Positions 36,247 through 44,329 of a stretch of 64,000 nt of DNA are shown piece by piece; the first letter of the stretch is position 1; each line of letters opens with the position of its first letter. Under the pieces are notes generated by a model. The model was not told the DNA's origin, made no database searches, and worked only from the letters and a program-made list of their open reading frames with translations. The position numbers and the translations under genes were made by a program. Source of the DNA: XYD12-FULL-36-8 sp964391015 (GTDB taxonomy: Bacteria; Bacteroidota; Ignavibacteria; Ignavibacteriales; Ignavibacteriaceae); assembly GCA_964391015.1 (NCBI GenBank), contig CAYMKU010000002.1, positions 124,001 to 188,000 of the forward strand, read 5' to 3'.

Positions 36247-37899
36247 TCATCTAAATATCGGTGGGTGTTGTTTGTGAAACCTTGTTGCATCCTGATATGT
36301 CTTTGCAAAAGCAATCAGTTTTCCCTCCTCAAATAGTCTTCCTATGAATGTTATGCTCGTCGGGGTTCCTTTCTCAGAAAATCCATTGGGAAAAACTACA
36401 CATGGGTGACCGGTCAAGTTTGTTAGGAGCAGATTATTCCCTTCCCACGACGGTGCAATATAAATATCGATTTTTTCCATCATTGTTTGCATCTCCTGAA
36501 TTAGCATATCTCTAATTCTATTCGCATTAATATATTCTACGGCTGTTATAAAATGTGAGGCGCGAAATGAATTTGGCCAAGCTCTTTTAATTTGTCTCAC
36601 CATTCTATCATCTTCGTTGCTTCGAGTAAGCTCATCAAACGCAGCGGCAGCTTCGGCAGACAAAATAATTGAAAGATCATCTATTGGAAATTTTGGTAGT
36701 TCAATTGGGATTAATTCTATTCCCAGTTCATCTAATTTCGCAAGAGTTATTGAGTCGTTAACATGAAAATCGTATGGTTTATCAAAATCGTTTTTTAAAT
36801 ACCCTATTTTCAAATCCTTAAGATTAATATCGCAATCGTAGGTGAATGAAGCATCATAAAGTGTTTGGTCAATTCCATCTGTTCCATTAATAATGTTGAA
36901 AACAATTGCCAGATCTTCTGCGTTTCTACAAATTGGTCCAATCTTATCCATTGACCAGCTCAATGCCATTGCACCGGTCCGACTAACTCTTCCATAAGTT
37001 GGTCGCAATCCTGTAGCTCCACAAACTGTTGAAGGTGAAACAATGGAGCCGTATGTTTCCGTACCAATTGCAAATGGAATTAATCCTGCAGAAACAGCCG
37101 AGGCAGAGCCTGCCGAAGAACCGCTTGAACCATTTGTGGTATCCCAAGGATTGCGAGTTTCCCCCCCAAACCAGACATCTCCCCATGCAAGTTCTCCCAT
37201 TGTGAGTTTAGCAACTAACACGGCGCCGGCGTCTTCGAGCTTTTTAATTACTGTTGCATCTTCGTTAATCATTTGGTTTTTGAATGGAACAGAACCCCAT
37301 GTTGTTTTATAATCTTTTGTTGCAAGAAGATCCTTCACTCCGAAAGGAATCCCATGAAGCAAGCCGCGGTACTTTCCAGCGGCAATTTCCTCGTCCATTA
37401 ACCTTGCTTGATTAATTGCTCGCTCTTTTGTTAGAACAATAACGCAATGCAAAACCGGATCATATTTTTCTAATCGTTCAAGGAAAATTTCTATGAGTCG
37501 TGTCGAAGTGATTTGTTTTGTCCTAATAAGTTCCGCCAATTCACCTATAGAATAAAAAGCAAGGTCGTTCTTATCCTTCGGCATTTTTACATAAGAGTAA
37601 CTGCTGAAATGCAAAGGTCTTCGCTCTTTTGGAAAACTATACCCAACCGGGATCGGGTTAAATAGAATCGCTGGTGGAATGTCATTGTTCAGATGAATCT
37701 CTCTTATTTTTTTATAATTACCCAGCTGTTCATCTAAATAATCAATCATTGAATCTCTTTCTGCATCGGTGAACTCCAGTCCGATAATTTTTTCTGCAGC
37801 AATAATATTTTCTTTGCCTATCGTCTGTGAAAATGTTTTATGATTTGTTGTGAGAGATGCAAATAAAAGTATAAAAGTTATTCCGATTATCTTTTTCAT
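36247..37899 (-). CDS. Exported amidase (amidase-signature family)
   Basis: A 550-residue hydrolase that breaks C-N amide bonds. The start at 37899 opens a signal peptide (MKKIIGITFILLFASLTTN). The catalytic Ser-cisSer-Lys arrangement is visible: Lys in GIPFGVKDLLATKDYKT (near residue 175), then TNGSSGSSAGSASAVSAG with the Gly/Ser-rich motif, and Ser in GTETYGSIVSPST. Exported forms in this group are of unknown substrate. The start lies 17 nt beyond the end of the upstream DUF3298-like gene, so the two are likely one transcript. Confidence 0.88.
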   Translation of the reverse strand: MKKIIGITFILLFASLTTNHKTFSQTIGKENIIAAEKIIGLEFTDAERDSMIDYLDEQLGNYKKIREIHLNNDIPPAILFNPIPVGYSFPKERRPLHFSSYSYVKMPKDKNDLAFYSIGELAELIRTKQITSTRLIEIFLERLEKYDPVLHCVIVLTKERAINQARLMDEEIAAGKYRGLLHGIPFGVKDLLATKDYKTTWGSVPFKNQMINEDATVIKKLEDAGAVLVAKLTMGELAWGDVWFGGETRNPWDTTNGSSGSSAGSASAVSAGLIPFAIGTETYGSIVSPSTVCGATGLRPTYGRVSRTGAMALSWSMDKIGPICRNAEDLAIVFNIINGTDGIDQTLYDASFTYDCDINLKDLKIGYLKNDFDKPYDFHVNDSITLAKLDELGIELIPIELPKFPIDDLSIILSAEAAAAFDELTRSNEDDRMVRQIKRAWPNSFRASHFITAVEYINANRIRDMLIQEMQTMMEKIDIYIAPSWEGNNLLLTNLTGHPCVVFPNGFSEKGTPTSITFIGRLFEEGKLIAFAKTYQDATRFHKQHPPIFR

Positions 37900-37915
37900 G
37901 TTGCTTTCTTTCATT

Positions 37916-38722
37916 TTAGTTGACAACTACTCTTGATAACAATCCATCGTGTTTGATTAAACCAGTTATTACACCAAAAGGAATTAAAATCTCTGTTGGC
38001 CCCATCGCATATGGAGCAATTTCATAGGAGTTAAAATAGAAAACCAGTCCATCACTTTTGATTCCGAAATTTTCATTCAAAGCAAACGTGTTATCTTCAA
38101 ACCAGAAACCTGCTTCTTCCAAATTTTCATCTGATTTCATATTTTTATCTTTACGGAATAATTTTTCGCCTATACTGTTCAAGTCCTTTTCATACCCCGA
38201 AATCAAAACATCAGATAGCGACAATTGCTTTCCATTTTGCAAATTGAAATTAGCAAAATAAACTCCAGAATTTCCATGAGCACCACCAAGGAAGCGATAA
38301 AATTCTGATTGCAAAGAGATAATTGATTTATCATTATAAATCACCGAAATCGAACTGGTGATGTCCCACGGTAAGGTATAATCCGAAAATTCTTTCTGCA
38401 TCTTTTCATAATCTTTAAAGAAAACTCCTGCCATTTCATCAAGTGATTTGGTTTTCTTTGTGTTGAAGTAATTACTCAGAAGGGAATTCATGATATAATT
38501 CGTAATGCTGTCTTTTACAAAACTATTGTGGGCGTGTTTTATTTCAGGATATTCTAACGCGATAGACGCGCAATCTGACCCCGAAGAATCGCACAAACCA
38601 AATTTCTTTTCATATTTCTTATAACCAAATTGAATCTTAAAATCGTCTTCAGTTTTGTGAGTGCAACTGACAGCAAAAATAAGAATAATGAAACAACCTG
38701 CTGATACTGCCTTGATTTTCAT
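37916..38722 (-). CDS. Lipoprotein with DUF4163/DUF3298-like domain
   Basis: A 268-residue protein. The N-terminus has a lipobox-like FAVSC (Cys20). The rest fits the PdaC/RsiV-like DUF4163 plus DUF3298 pair, including FYRFLGGAHGNSGVYFANFN near residue 140 (the GGAH segment) and YEIAPYAMGPTEILIPF near residue 235. RsiV-like members bind lysozyme, but this is not shown here. It is the first gene of a two-gene unit with the amidase gene. Confidence 0.82.
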   Translation of the reverse strand: MKIKAVSAGCFIILIFAVSCTHKTEDDFKIQFGYKKYEKKFGLCDSSGSDCASIALEYPEIKHAHNSFVKDSITNYIMNSLLSNYFNTKKTKSLDEMAGVFFKDYEKMQKEFSDYTLPWDITSSISVIYNDKSIISLQSEFYRFLGGAHGNSGVYFANFNLQNGKQLSLSDVLISGYEKDLNSIGEKLFRKDKNMKSDENLEEAGFWFEDNTFALNENFGIKSDGLVFYFNSYEIAPYAMGPTEILIPFGVITGLIKHDGLLSRVVVN

Positions 38723-38869
38723 AAAACATCCTTCCGTTTTCTTAAAAATAAAGTTTATTCGATCAATTTAGTTACATGAATATAACATAAATCTCCTTTT
38801 TAATTTATTTTTCATTTTCTAATTTTAATCCTCAAGATTCTCACATAAGCACCTATTCATTTCATTTAT

Positions 38870-39568
38870 ATGGACAAGAATATGAAAAATAATTTTCCAA
38901 GCTGTGCTGCTGATTTTCTCGGCAAACTTTCCCGTAATAACAATAGGGAGTGGTTTGAGCTTCATAGAGATGATTACAAATCAATGCTCTTAGAGCCCGC
39001 ACAAAATTTTGTTATCGAGATGGGAACTAAGCTGCAGACAATCAGACCAAATATACTCGCAATTCCTAAGATTGATAAATCTATTTTTCGTCTTCATCGA
39101 GATGTTCGTTTTAGCAAAGAAAAATCTCCTTATAAAACCAATCTTGGAATTTTATTTTGGGAGGGAGATGATAAAAAACTGGAGAGCTCAGGATTTTATT
39201 TCCACATAGAGCCAAAATATTTTTTCCTTGGTGCAGGTACATATATCTTTTCCGACAGCATGATAAAAGTATACCGAGAAGCTTTGAGTGATAAAACGGC
39301 TGGGGAGCAAATCACCACCGCAATCAAAAAAGTTAAGAAAGCTGGTTATCAAATTGGAGGACAGCATTTCAAAAGGTTGCCCAAAGGATTCGATGAGAAT
39401 TCTACACATGCAGAACTTTTACTTCACAATGGATTATACTGCTATCTTGAGAGCAAGGAGATTGCTCAACTTAAACCAAAGACCATTATTGATTTTTGCT
39501 TCAAACACTTTAAGACGATGCTTCCTGTACATTCGTGGTTAGCAGATGTCCTGCCTTTATTTAGATAG
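38870..39568 (+). CDS. DUF2461 (TIGR02453) family protein
   Basis: A 232-residue protein of a widespread family of unknown function. Marks are FLGKLSRNNNREWFELHRDDYK (the NNNREWF segment near residue 25, a hallmark), then RDVRFSKEKSPYKTNLG near 85 and GFYFHIEPKYFFLGAGTY near 115. It is a single domain of typical length. It is soluble, with no membrane segment. The start has no clear ribosome-binding site; an ATG four codons downstream is also possible. Confidence 0.88.
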   Translation: MDKNMKNNFPSCAADFLGKLSRNNNREWFELHRDDYKSMLLEPAQNFVIEMGTKLQTIRPNILAIPKIDKSIFRLHRDVRFSKEKSPYKTNLGILFWEGDDKKLESSGFYFHIEPKYFFLGAGTYIFSDSMIKVYREALSDKTAGEQITTAIKKVKKAGYQIGGQHFKRLPKGFDENSTHAELLLHNGLYCYLESKEIAQLKPKTIIDFCFKHFKTMLPVHSWLADVLPLFR

Positions 39569-39591
39569 TTAATTTTTTTAGGAAATGATCT

Positions 39592-40068
39592 ATGAAGCAT
39601 TTTTTTATCTTTGCTTTTTTGCTTTTCATCGTACCATTAACCGCTCAAGAAATCGATGCCCAGTTTGATAAAGGAAAACAGGAACTACTCAAAGTGGATG
39701 CAGAATTCTCAAAACTTTCAGAATCCAGGGGGGTTAATGAGGCATTTTTAACATACCTCGATGACGACGGTGTGCTTTTGAGACCGGGCAACCACCCAAT
39801 TGTTGGTAAAGCAATTATTGAAGAAAGATTTTTCTCTCGACCAGATTCGGGTTATACATTAACGTGGGAACCATTTTATGCAGATATTGCAGAATCGGGA
39901 GAGTTGGGCTATACTTTTGGTATTTATGAACTCAGGACAATGGATACAGAAGGAAGTCCAATTATTAGAAATGGTACCTACGTTTCAATTTGGAAGAAAG
40001 ATAAATCCGGAAATTGGAAATTTGTCTTGGATACTGGTAACGAGGGATTAGAACAAAAAAAACCTTAA
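39592..40068 (+). CDS. Exported SnoaL/DUF4440-like protein
   Basis: A 158-residue protein with a signal peptide (MKHFFIFAFLLFIVPLTAQ). The mature part is an NTF2-like fold as in DUF4440 proteins: LLKVDAEFSKLSESRGVNEA, then a DDDGVLLRPGN loop and W.F.LDTGNEG at the end. It lies 23 nt after the DUF2461 gene on the same strand. Its substrate is unknown. The following stretch of 40 nt leads into the repeat-bearing promoter at 40111. Confidence 0.82.
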   Translation: MKHFFIFAFLLFIVPLTAQEIDAQFDKGKQELLKVDAEFSKLSESRGVNEAFLTYLDDDGVLLRPGNHPIVGKAIIEERFFSRPDSGYTLTWEPFYADIAESGELGYTFGIYELRTMDTEGSPIIRNGTYVSIWKKDKSGNWKFVLDTGNEGLEQKKP

Positions 40069-40110
40069 CAGCTGCCAGCATAATCTCGTCCGAATAAAGA
40101 TTAATAATTT

Positions 40111-40155
40111 TTAATCTATCCTTAATCTTCCTTTAACTCTAAACAAGTATGTTTC
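40111..40155 (+). promoter_or_regulatory. Promoter with three 11-bp repeats, copy 1
   Basis: TTAATCTATCC, TTAATCTTCCT and TTAACTCTAAA start at 40111, 40122 and 40133, exactly 11 bp apart, followed by AAGTATGTTTC at 40145-40155. TATGTTTC differs by one base from the TAnnTTTG -10 pattern. The same arrangement recurs at 40446, upstream of the next small gene. Direct repeats of about one helical turn are the usual target of OmpR/PhoB regulators, and such a gene lies at 40905. Confidence 0.65.
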
Positions 40156-40232
40156 TTAAAAAATTTAGCATATAAAAGTATCAACGCAAATGCCTTTAAT
40201 GGCAAATCAAATAATAATTATGAGCGTATAAC

Positions 40233-40406
40233 ATGAAACTTAAACTCTTTATTGTGCTTTTCGTATTTTTTTAACACTTAGCTTAAACCAACTATTATTT
40301 TCACAAGAGAAAAAAGAGAAGTCGTAAAGGGTGTGAAGAAGGGCCTCGTGGCGGGCGCTATTATTATGATTCTGCCATCGAAAAGACGTATGTAAAGAAA
40401 AATTAA
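40233..40406 (+). pseudogene. Small exported basic protein, two compensating indels
   Basis: The ATG at 40233 opens MKLKLFIVLFVFF, then stops in a T7 run. The same frame resumes later as RSRKGCEEGPRGGRYYYDSA and ends EKTYVKKN at 40406. Adding one T to the T7 run and removing one A from the A6 run near 40310-40315 gives an intact 57-residue protein with a signal peptide and a PBCV-type basic adaptor motif (GPRGGRYY..... KTYVKK). Both changes are in homopolymers. This is decay or a sequencing error. The promoter at 40111 would transcribe it. Confidence 0.6.
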
Positions 40407-40445
40407 TGTTTGTCTTTAAATGATCGCCCAAATGATTAATAAATT

Positions 40446-40490
40446 TTAATATTTAATTAAGATTCCTTTAATATTCCAAAAGTATGTTTG
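40446..40490 (+). promoter_or_regulatory. Promoter with three 11-bp repeats, copy 2
   Basis: TTAATATTTAA, TTAAGATTCCT and TTAATATTCCA start at 40446, 40457 and 40468, followed by AAAGTATGTTTG; TATGTTTG at 40483 fits the TAnnTTTG -10 pattern of this phylum exactly. The spacing and the AAGTATGTTT block match the site at 40111. The start of the lysine-rich protein is 66 nt downstream. Confidence 0.7.
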
Positions 40491-40555
40491 GAATGTGTGT
40501 TTGACAAATAATGTCAAAAATAATTAACCAATAAAAACAAATAAGGAGTACAAAA

Positions 40556-40834
40556 ATGAAGACCAAGCTCGTTGCCGCCGCAGTTGCATTTACTTTCTTG
40601 TTAATGGGTATTAACACCACATCCTTCGCGCAGGACAAAAATTTGAAGCAGGTAAAGACGAAGACAGAAACCATGAAACAAGAAGTTAAAAAGACCGACG
40701 AAGGTGTTAAGAATCAAACTCAAGAAGTGAAAAAAAACGTTGACAAAACCAAAGAAAAAGTTAAACACCTTAAAACTCACAAAGTGAAAGATCTAAAGAA
40801 CAAGGAAAAAGAAGTTAAAAGTGAAACCAAGTAG
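40556..40834 (+). CDS. Exported lysine-rich coiled-coil protein
   Basis: A 92-residue protein. Residues 1-24 are a signal peptide (MKTKLVAAAVAFTFLLMG ... SFAQ); residues 25-92 are almost all Lys, Glu, Val, Thr and Asn (repeats such as KTETMKQEVKKTDEGVKNQT and VDKTKEKVKHLK). It looks like a single long helix, perhaps for binding the cell wall or nucleic acid. A ribosome-binding site (AAGGAGTA) and a repeat-bearing promoter precede it, and a terminator follows. I do not recognise a family. Confidence 0.78.
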   Translation: MKTKLVAAAVAFTFLLMGINTTSFAQDKNLKQVKTKTETMKQEVKKTDEGVKNQTQEVKKNVDKTKEKVKHLKTHKVKDLKNKEKEVKSETK

Positions 40835-40859
40835 TTAAAATTCTTTGGTTTGAATTATA

Positions 40860-40886
40860 AAGGAGAGTTTTTAACTCTCCTTTTTT
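40860..40886 (+). terminator. Terminator before the two-component system
   Basis: Ten-bp perfect stem AAGGAGAGTT / AACTCTCCTT with a TTT loop, followed by TTTTGTTT. It ends the lysine-rich protein gene, only about 20 nt before the response-regulator start. Read-through or a weak own promoter must supply the two-component genes. Confidence 0.85.
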
Positions 40887-40904
40887 GTTTCTAAATTGTT
40901 TGCA

Positions 40905-41576
40905 ATGAGAATATTAGTAGTTGAAGACGAAAAGAAGGTTGCTTCTTTCATTAAAAAAGGACTGGAGGAAGAATTCTATTCTGTTGATATTGCCAGCGAC
41001 GGAAAAGATGGTTTACGCCTTGCGCTATCAGAAGAATATGACCTGATCATTTTAGATATAATGCTTCCTTATAAAGATGGTCTCACATTAATGAAAGAAC
41101 TTCGAGAAGAAAAAATTATTACCCCCATCTTGTTACTAACTGCAAAAGATAATATTAGCAGTAAGGTGGAGGGTCTCGATTCCGGTGCAGATGATTACCT
41201 AACCAAACCTTTTGCTTTTGAAGAATTGCTTGCTCGTGCCCGAGCATTATTAAGAAGACAATCTTCAATAAAATCCATTCATTTGAAAATTCGAGATTTA
41301 ACCCTGGATACGCAAACTCATAAAGTCATACGAAATGGAAACGAAATTAATTTAACAGCAAAAGAATATGCAATTCTTGAATATCTTTTACGGAATAAAA
41401 ATCGTGTTGTCTCTCGAACTTTACTTTCAGAACACGTTTATGATTATCACTTCGACTCCGATACAAATGTAATTGATGTTTATATAAACAAGTTGCGAAA
41501 TAAAATTGATAAGGGATTTGACAAGCAGCTGCTCTTTACTGTTCGTGGTGTGGGCTACACATTAAGAGATGAATAG
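40905..41576 (+). CDS. OmpR/PhoB-family response regulator
   Basis: A 223-residue two-component response regulator. The receiver (1-115) has acidic pair ED at residues 8-9 (VVEDEKK), the phospho-acceptor Asp in LIILDIMLPYKDG (near 51) and the switch Lys in YLTKPF (near 101). A winged-helix DNA-binding domain (about 125-220) includes LTAKEYAILEYLLRNKNRVVS and ends VRGVGYTLRDE. I chose the ATG at 40905 over a TTG three codons earlier. The sensor kinase follows. The two repeat-bearing promoters upstream are its likely targets. Confidence 0.94.
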   Translation: MRILVVEDEKKVASFIKKGLEEEFYSVDIASDGKDGLRLALSEEYDLIILDIMLPYKDGLTLMKELREEKIITPILLLTAKDNISSKVEGLDSGADDYLTKPFAFEELLARARALLRRQSSIKSIHLKIRDLTLDTQTHKVIRNGNEINLTAKEYAILEYLLRNKNRVVSRTLLSEHVYDYHFDSDTNVIDVYINKLRNKIDKGFDKQLLFTVRGVGYTLRDE

Positions 41577-41644
41577 TATGATAAATCTTCAAGCGATATA
41601 TTTTCTTAATGACCATAAGACATAACTGTATTCATGGGTTTTGC

Positions 41645-43081
41645 ATGCCTTTTAACAAAAAAGATTTCTTTAAAACAACACGATTTAAAACAACGCTGTG
41701 GTATTCGGTTTTATTCATCGTACTTGAAATTGTAAGCGGGCTGACGATTTATAATCACCTAAGAAACAGCATGCTTGAGGATTTAGATCTTTCTCTTTCC
41801 AAACAAGCCAAAACTATTTACAAATTTGTATCCGACAGTAATGTCAACCTAATAGATTTCGAGCCAGACTCGATTTATACTTCTCAGGAAGAATTTGTCT
41901 ATGATCTGATTTTTGATGTAATTGCATTGAATCCCCGCAACACTTTTATTCAAGTAAAGCTCAATGATAAATTTATTTTTCAATCTGAAAATTTAAAAAG
42001 GCACGAAATAATCTTTAATAAAAAGAATGGGAATCAACTGTCGCTGGTAGATTTCAACGATACATTTCTATCCAACTATGAGCTTCGTGCCGCACATCTA
42101 GTAAAAAATAAATATGAGATAATAGTTGCTTTCCCTACTCATTTGATTGCCGAGACTCTTAGTAATCTTACTGATTTGAACATTGTTATCGGTCCCATCT
42201 TTCTTTTGCTTGCAATAATTGGTGGTGCTGTAATTTCTGCTAAATCGTTAAAACGAATTGATTCTATAACCCACAAGACAAAAGAAATAACTGCACAAAA
42301 TCTAAACGAAAAAATTCCCGGCGGCGAATATGACGACGAGTATGGAAGATTGGTCAGGACAATGAATGACATGATATTTAGGATTAAAACTACTGTTGAT
42401 TATATGAATCAATTTTCTGTTGCGGCTTCTCATGAGTTAAAAACACCGTTAACGATTTTGAGAGGCGAAATCGAGCTGGCATTAAAATCTCCAAAGCCAA
42501 CGGAAGAATATAGAGCGGTTCTGCAAAGCAATTATGAAGAGACGCTGCGGTTAATAAACATTGTTGATAAATTATTCTTTATCTCTAAAGCCGATCATTC
42601 TTTTCTTAAAATAAATCCTGAGCAAATAAATATTAACGACCTGATCCAACCGATCATTTCCCAGCTTCAACCATTAGCAGATGAAAAGAAAATGAAGATA
42701 GTTCCTGATGTAAAGACTAACTTCAATATGCTTGTAGATGTTGAGCTTATTCGGAGAGCAATAATTAACTTAATTGAAAATGCTGTGAAATATGGAAATG
42801 ACGGCTCCGTAATAAAAATTGCTGGCGGTATTACAAAACTAAATCAAGCGCTTATTAGTGTCGCTAATCAGGGAGAATACATTCCAAGGGAATTCCAAGA
42901 AAAAATATTTGAGAGATTTTTCCGACTTGAAACTTCTCGAAGCAGAGAAACTGGCGGAATCGGATTGGGGCTCTCAATTGCAAAGTCTATTGTCGAGTTT
43001 CACAATGGAACGATCGCCGTTGAGTCAGAACCGGGAAGAGACACAACATTTTCAATTTTGCTTGATTTAAAAACAAGCTAA
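41645..43081 (+). CDS. Sensor histidine kinase
   Basis: A 478-residue membrane kinase partner of the response regulator. Order: transmembrane segment (about 22-40), a periplasmic sensor domain of about 130 residues, second transmembrane segment (near VIGPIFLLLAIIGGAVISA), HAMP, then HisKA with FSVAASHELKTPLTILRGEI (phospho-acceptor His) and HATPase_c with NLIENAVKYG (N-box) and GIGLGLSIAKSI (G-box). I chose the ATG at 41645; the ATG at 41609 would add 12 residues. The stop of the regulator is 32 nt before the earlier ATG. The signal is unknown. Confidence 0.92.
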   Translation: MPFNKKDFFKTTRFKTTLWYSVLFIVLEIVSGLTIYNHLRNSMLEDLDLSLSKQAKTIYKFVSDSNVNLIDFEPDSIYTSQEEFVYDLIFDVIALNPRNTFIQVKLNDKFIFQSENLKRHEIIFNKKNGNQLSLVDFNDTFLSNYELRAAHLVKNKYEIIVAFPTHLIAETLSNLTDLNIVIGPIFLLLAIIGGAVISAKSLKRIDSITHKTKEITAQNLNEKIPGGEYDDEYGRLVRTMNDMIFRIKTTVDYMNQFSVAASHELKTPLTILRGEIELALKSPKPTEEYRAVLQSNYEETLRLINIVDKLFFISKADHSFLKINPEQININDLIQPIISQLQPLADEKKMKIVPDVKTNFNMLVDVELIRRAIINLIENAVKYGNDGSVIKIAGGITKLNQALISVANQGEYIPREFQEKIFERFFRLETSRSRETGGIGLGLSIAKSIVEFHNGTIAVESEPGRDTTFSILLDLKTS

Positions 43082-43137
43082 TTCTTTTCTAAATTATCTT
43101 ATCCATAACTTCGCTTGCGGTGTTTTGGTTGAAGTTT

Positions 43138-44199
43138 TCACTTTACATTTTCAGATTTATTTAGATACACTGTTTGTGTTGGATAGGCAAAATGAATGCC
43201 CCGTTTTTCAAATTCCTCGAAAATTTTAAAATTGATTTTCTGTTGAATATCCATATACTGCAAATAGTCTTGATCTAAAACAAGATATACGAACTCGAAT
43301 ACCAAACTAAAATCACCATAAGCTGCAAAATGTCCGCGATTAAATTCTGCCTTCGGTTCACTCACTATAATATCTTTTACAATACTGGGGATTCCTTTTA
43401 AATTTTCAGCACTCGTTTGATAGACAACACCTATTTTAAAAACAACTCTGCGCTTTTCTAATCTTTTAAAGTTGTGAACTCGGGAATTCGTTAAATCGGT
43501 ATTTGCAAAAATTAATTGTTCTCCACTTAAAGATCGCACGCGGGTTGTTTTGATTCCAATGTGTTCTACGTTTCCGGATTTATCAGCTACCGATATAAAA
43601 TCGCCAATTTCAAACGGCCGATCAAACAAAATGACAAAGTAACTGAATAAATCTCCTAGAATTGCTTGTGCGGCTAAGGCAATTGCAATACCGCCAATGC
43701 CGAGTCCGGCAATAACGGCAGAAATTTTAAAGCCAAGATTATCCAAGACAAAGATAAACCCTAAGCTCCACACAATTACTGAAATTACAGTTAATATTCC
43801 CTTAAGCTGCTTTTGTTTTTGCTCATCAGCTCCGCGTTTTTTTACAAATGTTTTGAGCGAGTACGTAATCAACGATGTGGCTGTGCGAAGAACAAAAAAG
43901 GTAAATACGATTATCGAGGCTATGTCAAAATACGTTTCAAAATGTTTTTCCAGATTTAGTGTTTTGACTGCAAGATAAAAGGAAAGGAAATATAACAGCG
44001 GAACAATGGTGCGCTCAATTCCTCTGATTAGCAAATCATCAAGTGCTGTTTCTGTTTGTTCTGCCCATTTTTTTAACCGCCTAAGAACTATATTTTTAAA
44101 AACTTTTATTAGAAACACTCCTATTATAAAAGCACCCAATGCTGTTAAATATACGCCCGTACTATTTCCATAAAAAGCCTGATTGAAAAAATTTTGCAT
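43138..44199 (-). CDS. MscS-type mechanosensitive channel
   Basis: A 353-residue membrane channel that relieves turgor. The N-terminal helices (at about 10-30, 65-85, 100-120 and 140-160) precede the pore-helix and beta domain with GLGIGGIAIALAAQAILGDLF (near 170-190), the Gly/Ala-rich pore lining, then DRPFEIGDFISVADKSGNVE, the standard start of the MscS beta domain. The start at 44199 follows AAGGAGAAATA, so I preferred it over an upstream start. It is monocistronic. Confidence 0.92.
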   Translation of the reverse strand: MQNFFNQAFYGNSTGVYLTALGAFIIGVFLIKVFKNIVLRRLKKWAEQTETALDDLLIRGIERTIVPLLYFLSFYLAVKTLNLEKHFETYFDIASIIVFTFFVLRTATSLITYSLKTFVKKRGADEQKQKQLKGILTVISVIVWSLGFIFVLDNLGFKISAVIAGLGIGGIAIALAAQAILGDLFSYFVILFDRPFEIGDFISVADKSGNVEHIGIKTTRVRSLSGEQLIFANTDLTNSRVHNFKRLEKRRVVFKIGVVYQTSAENLKGIPSIVKDIIVSEPKAEFNRGHFAAYGDFSLVFEFVYLVLDQDYLQYMDIQQKINFKIFEEFEKRGIHFAYPTQTVYLNKSENVK

Positions 44200-44267
44200 A
44201 TTTATTTCTCCTTGCAGCAAAAATAGTAATCTTATAGAAAAGAATTTGTTAGTTGGGGAACTACATT

Positions 44268-44306
44268 TAAAATAAAAAATCCGACAATTTTACTTCTGTC
44301 GGATTT
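44268..44306 (-). terminator. Terminator of the pseudopilin-like operon
   Basis: Ten-bp perfect stem AAATCCGACA / TGTCGGATTT with a ten-nt loop (ATTTTACTTC), followed on the minus strand by TTTTATTTTAAA. It is about 25 nt past the stop at 44330 and between the MscS gene and the operon end. Confidence 0.85.
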
Positions 44307-44329
44307 GTAAAAAAAGCATGGAGTTAAAG

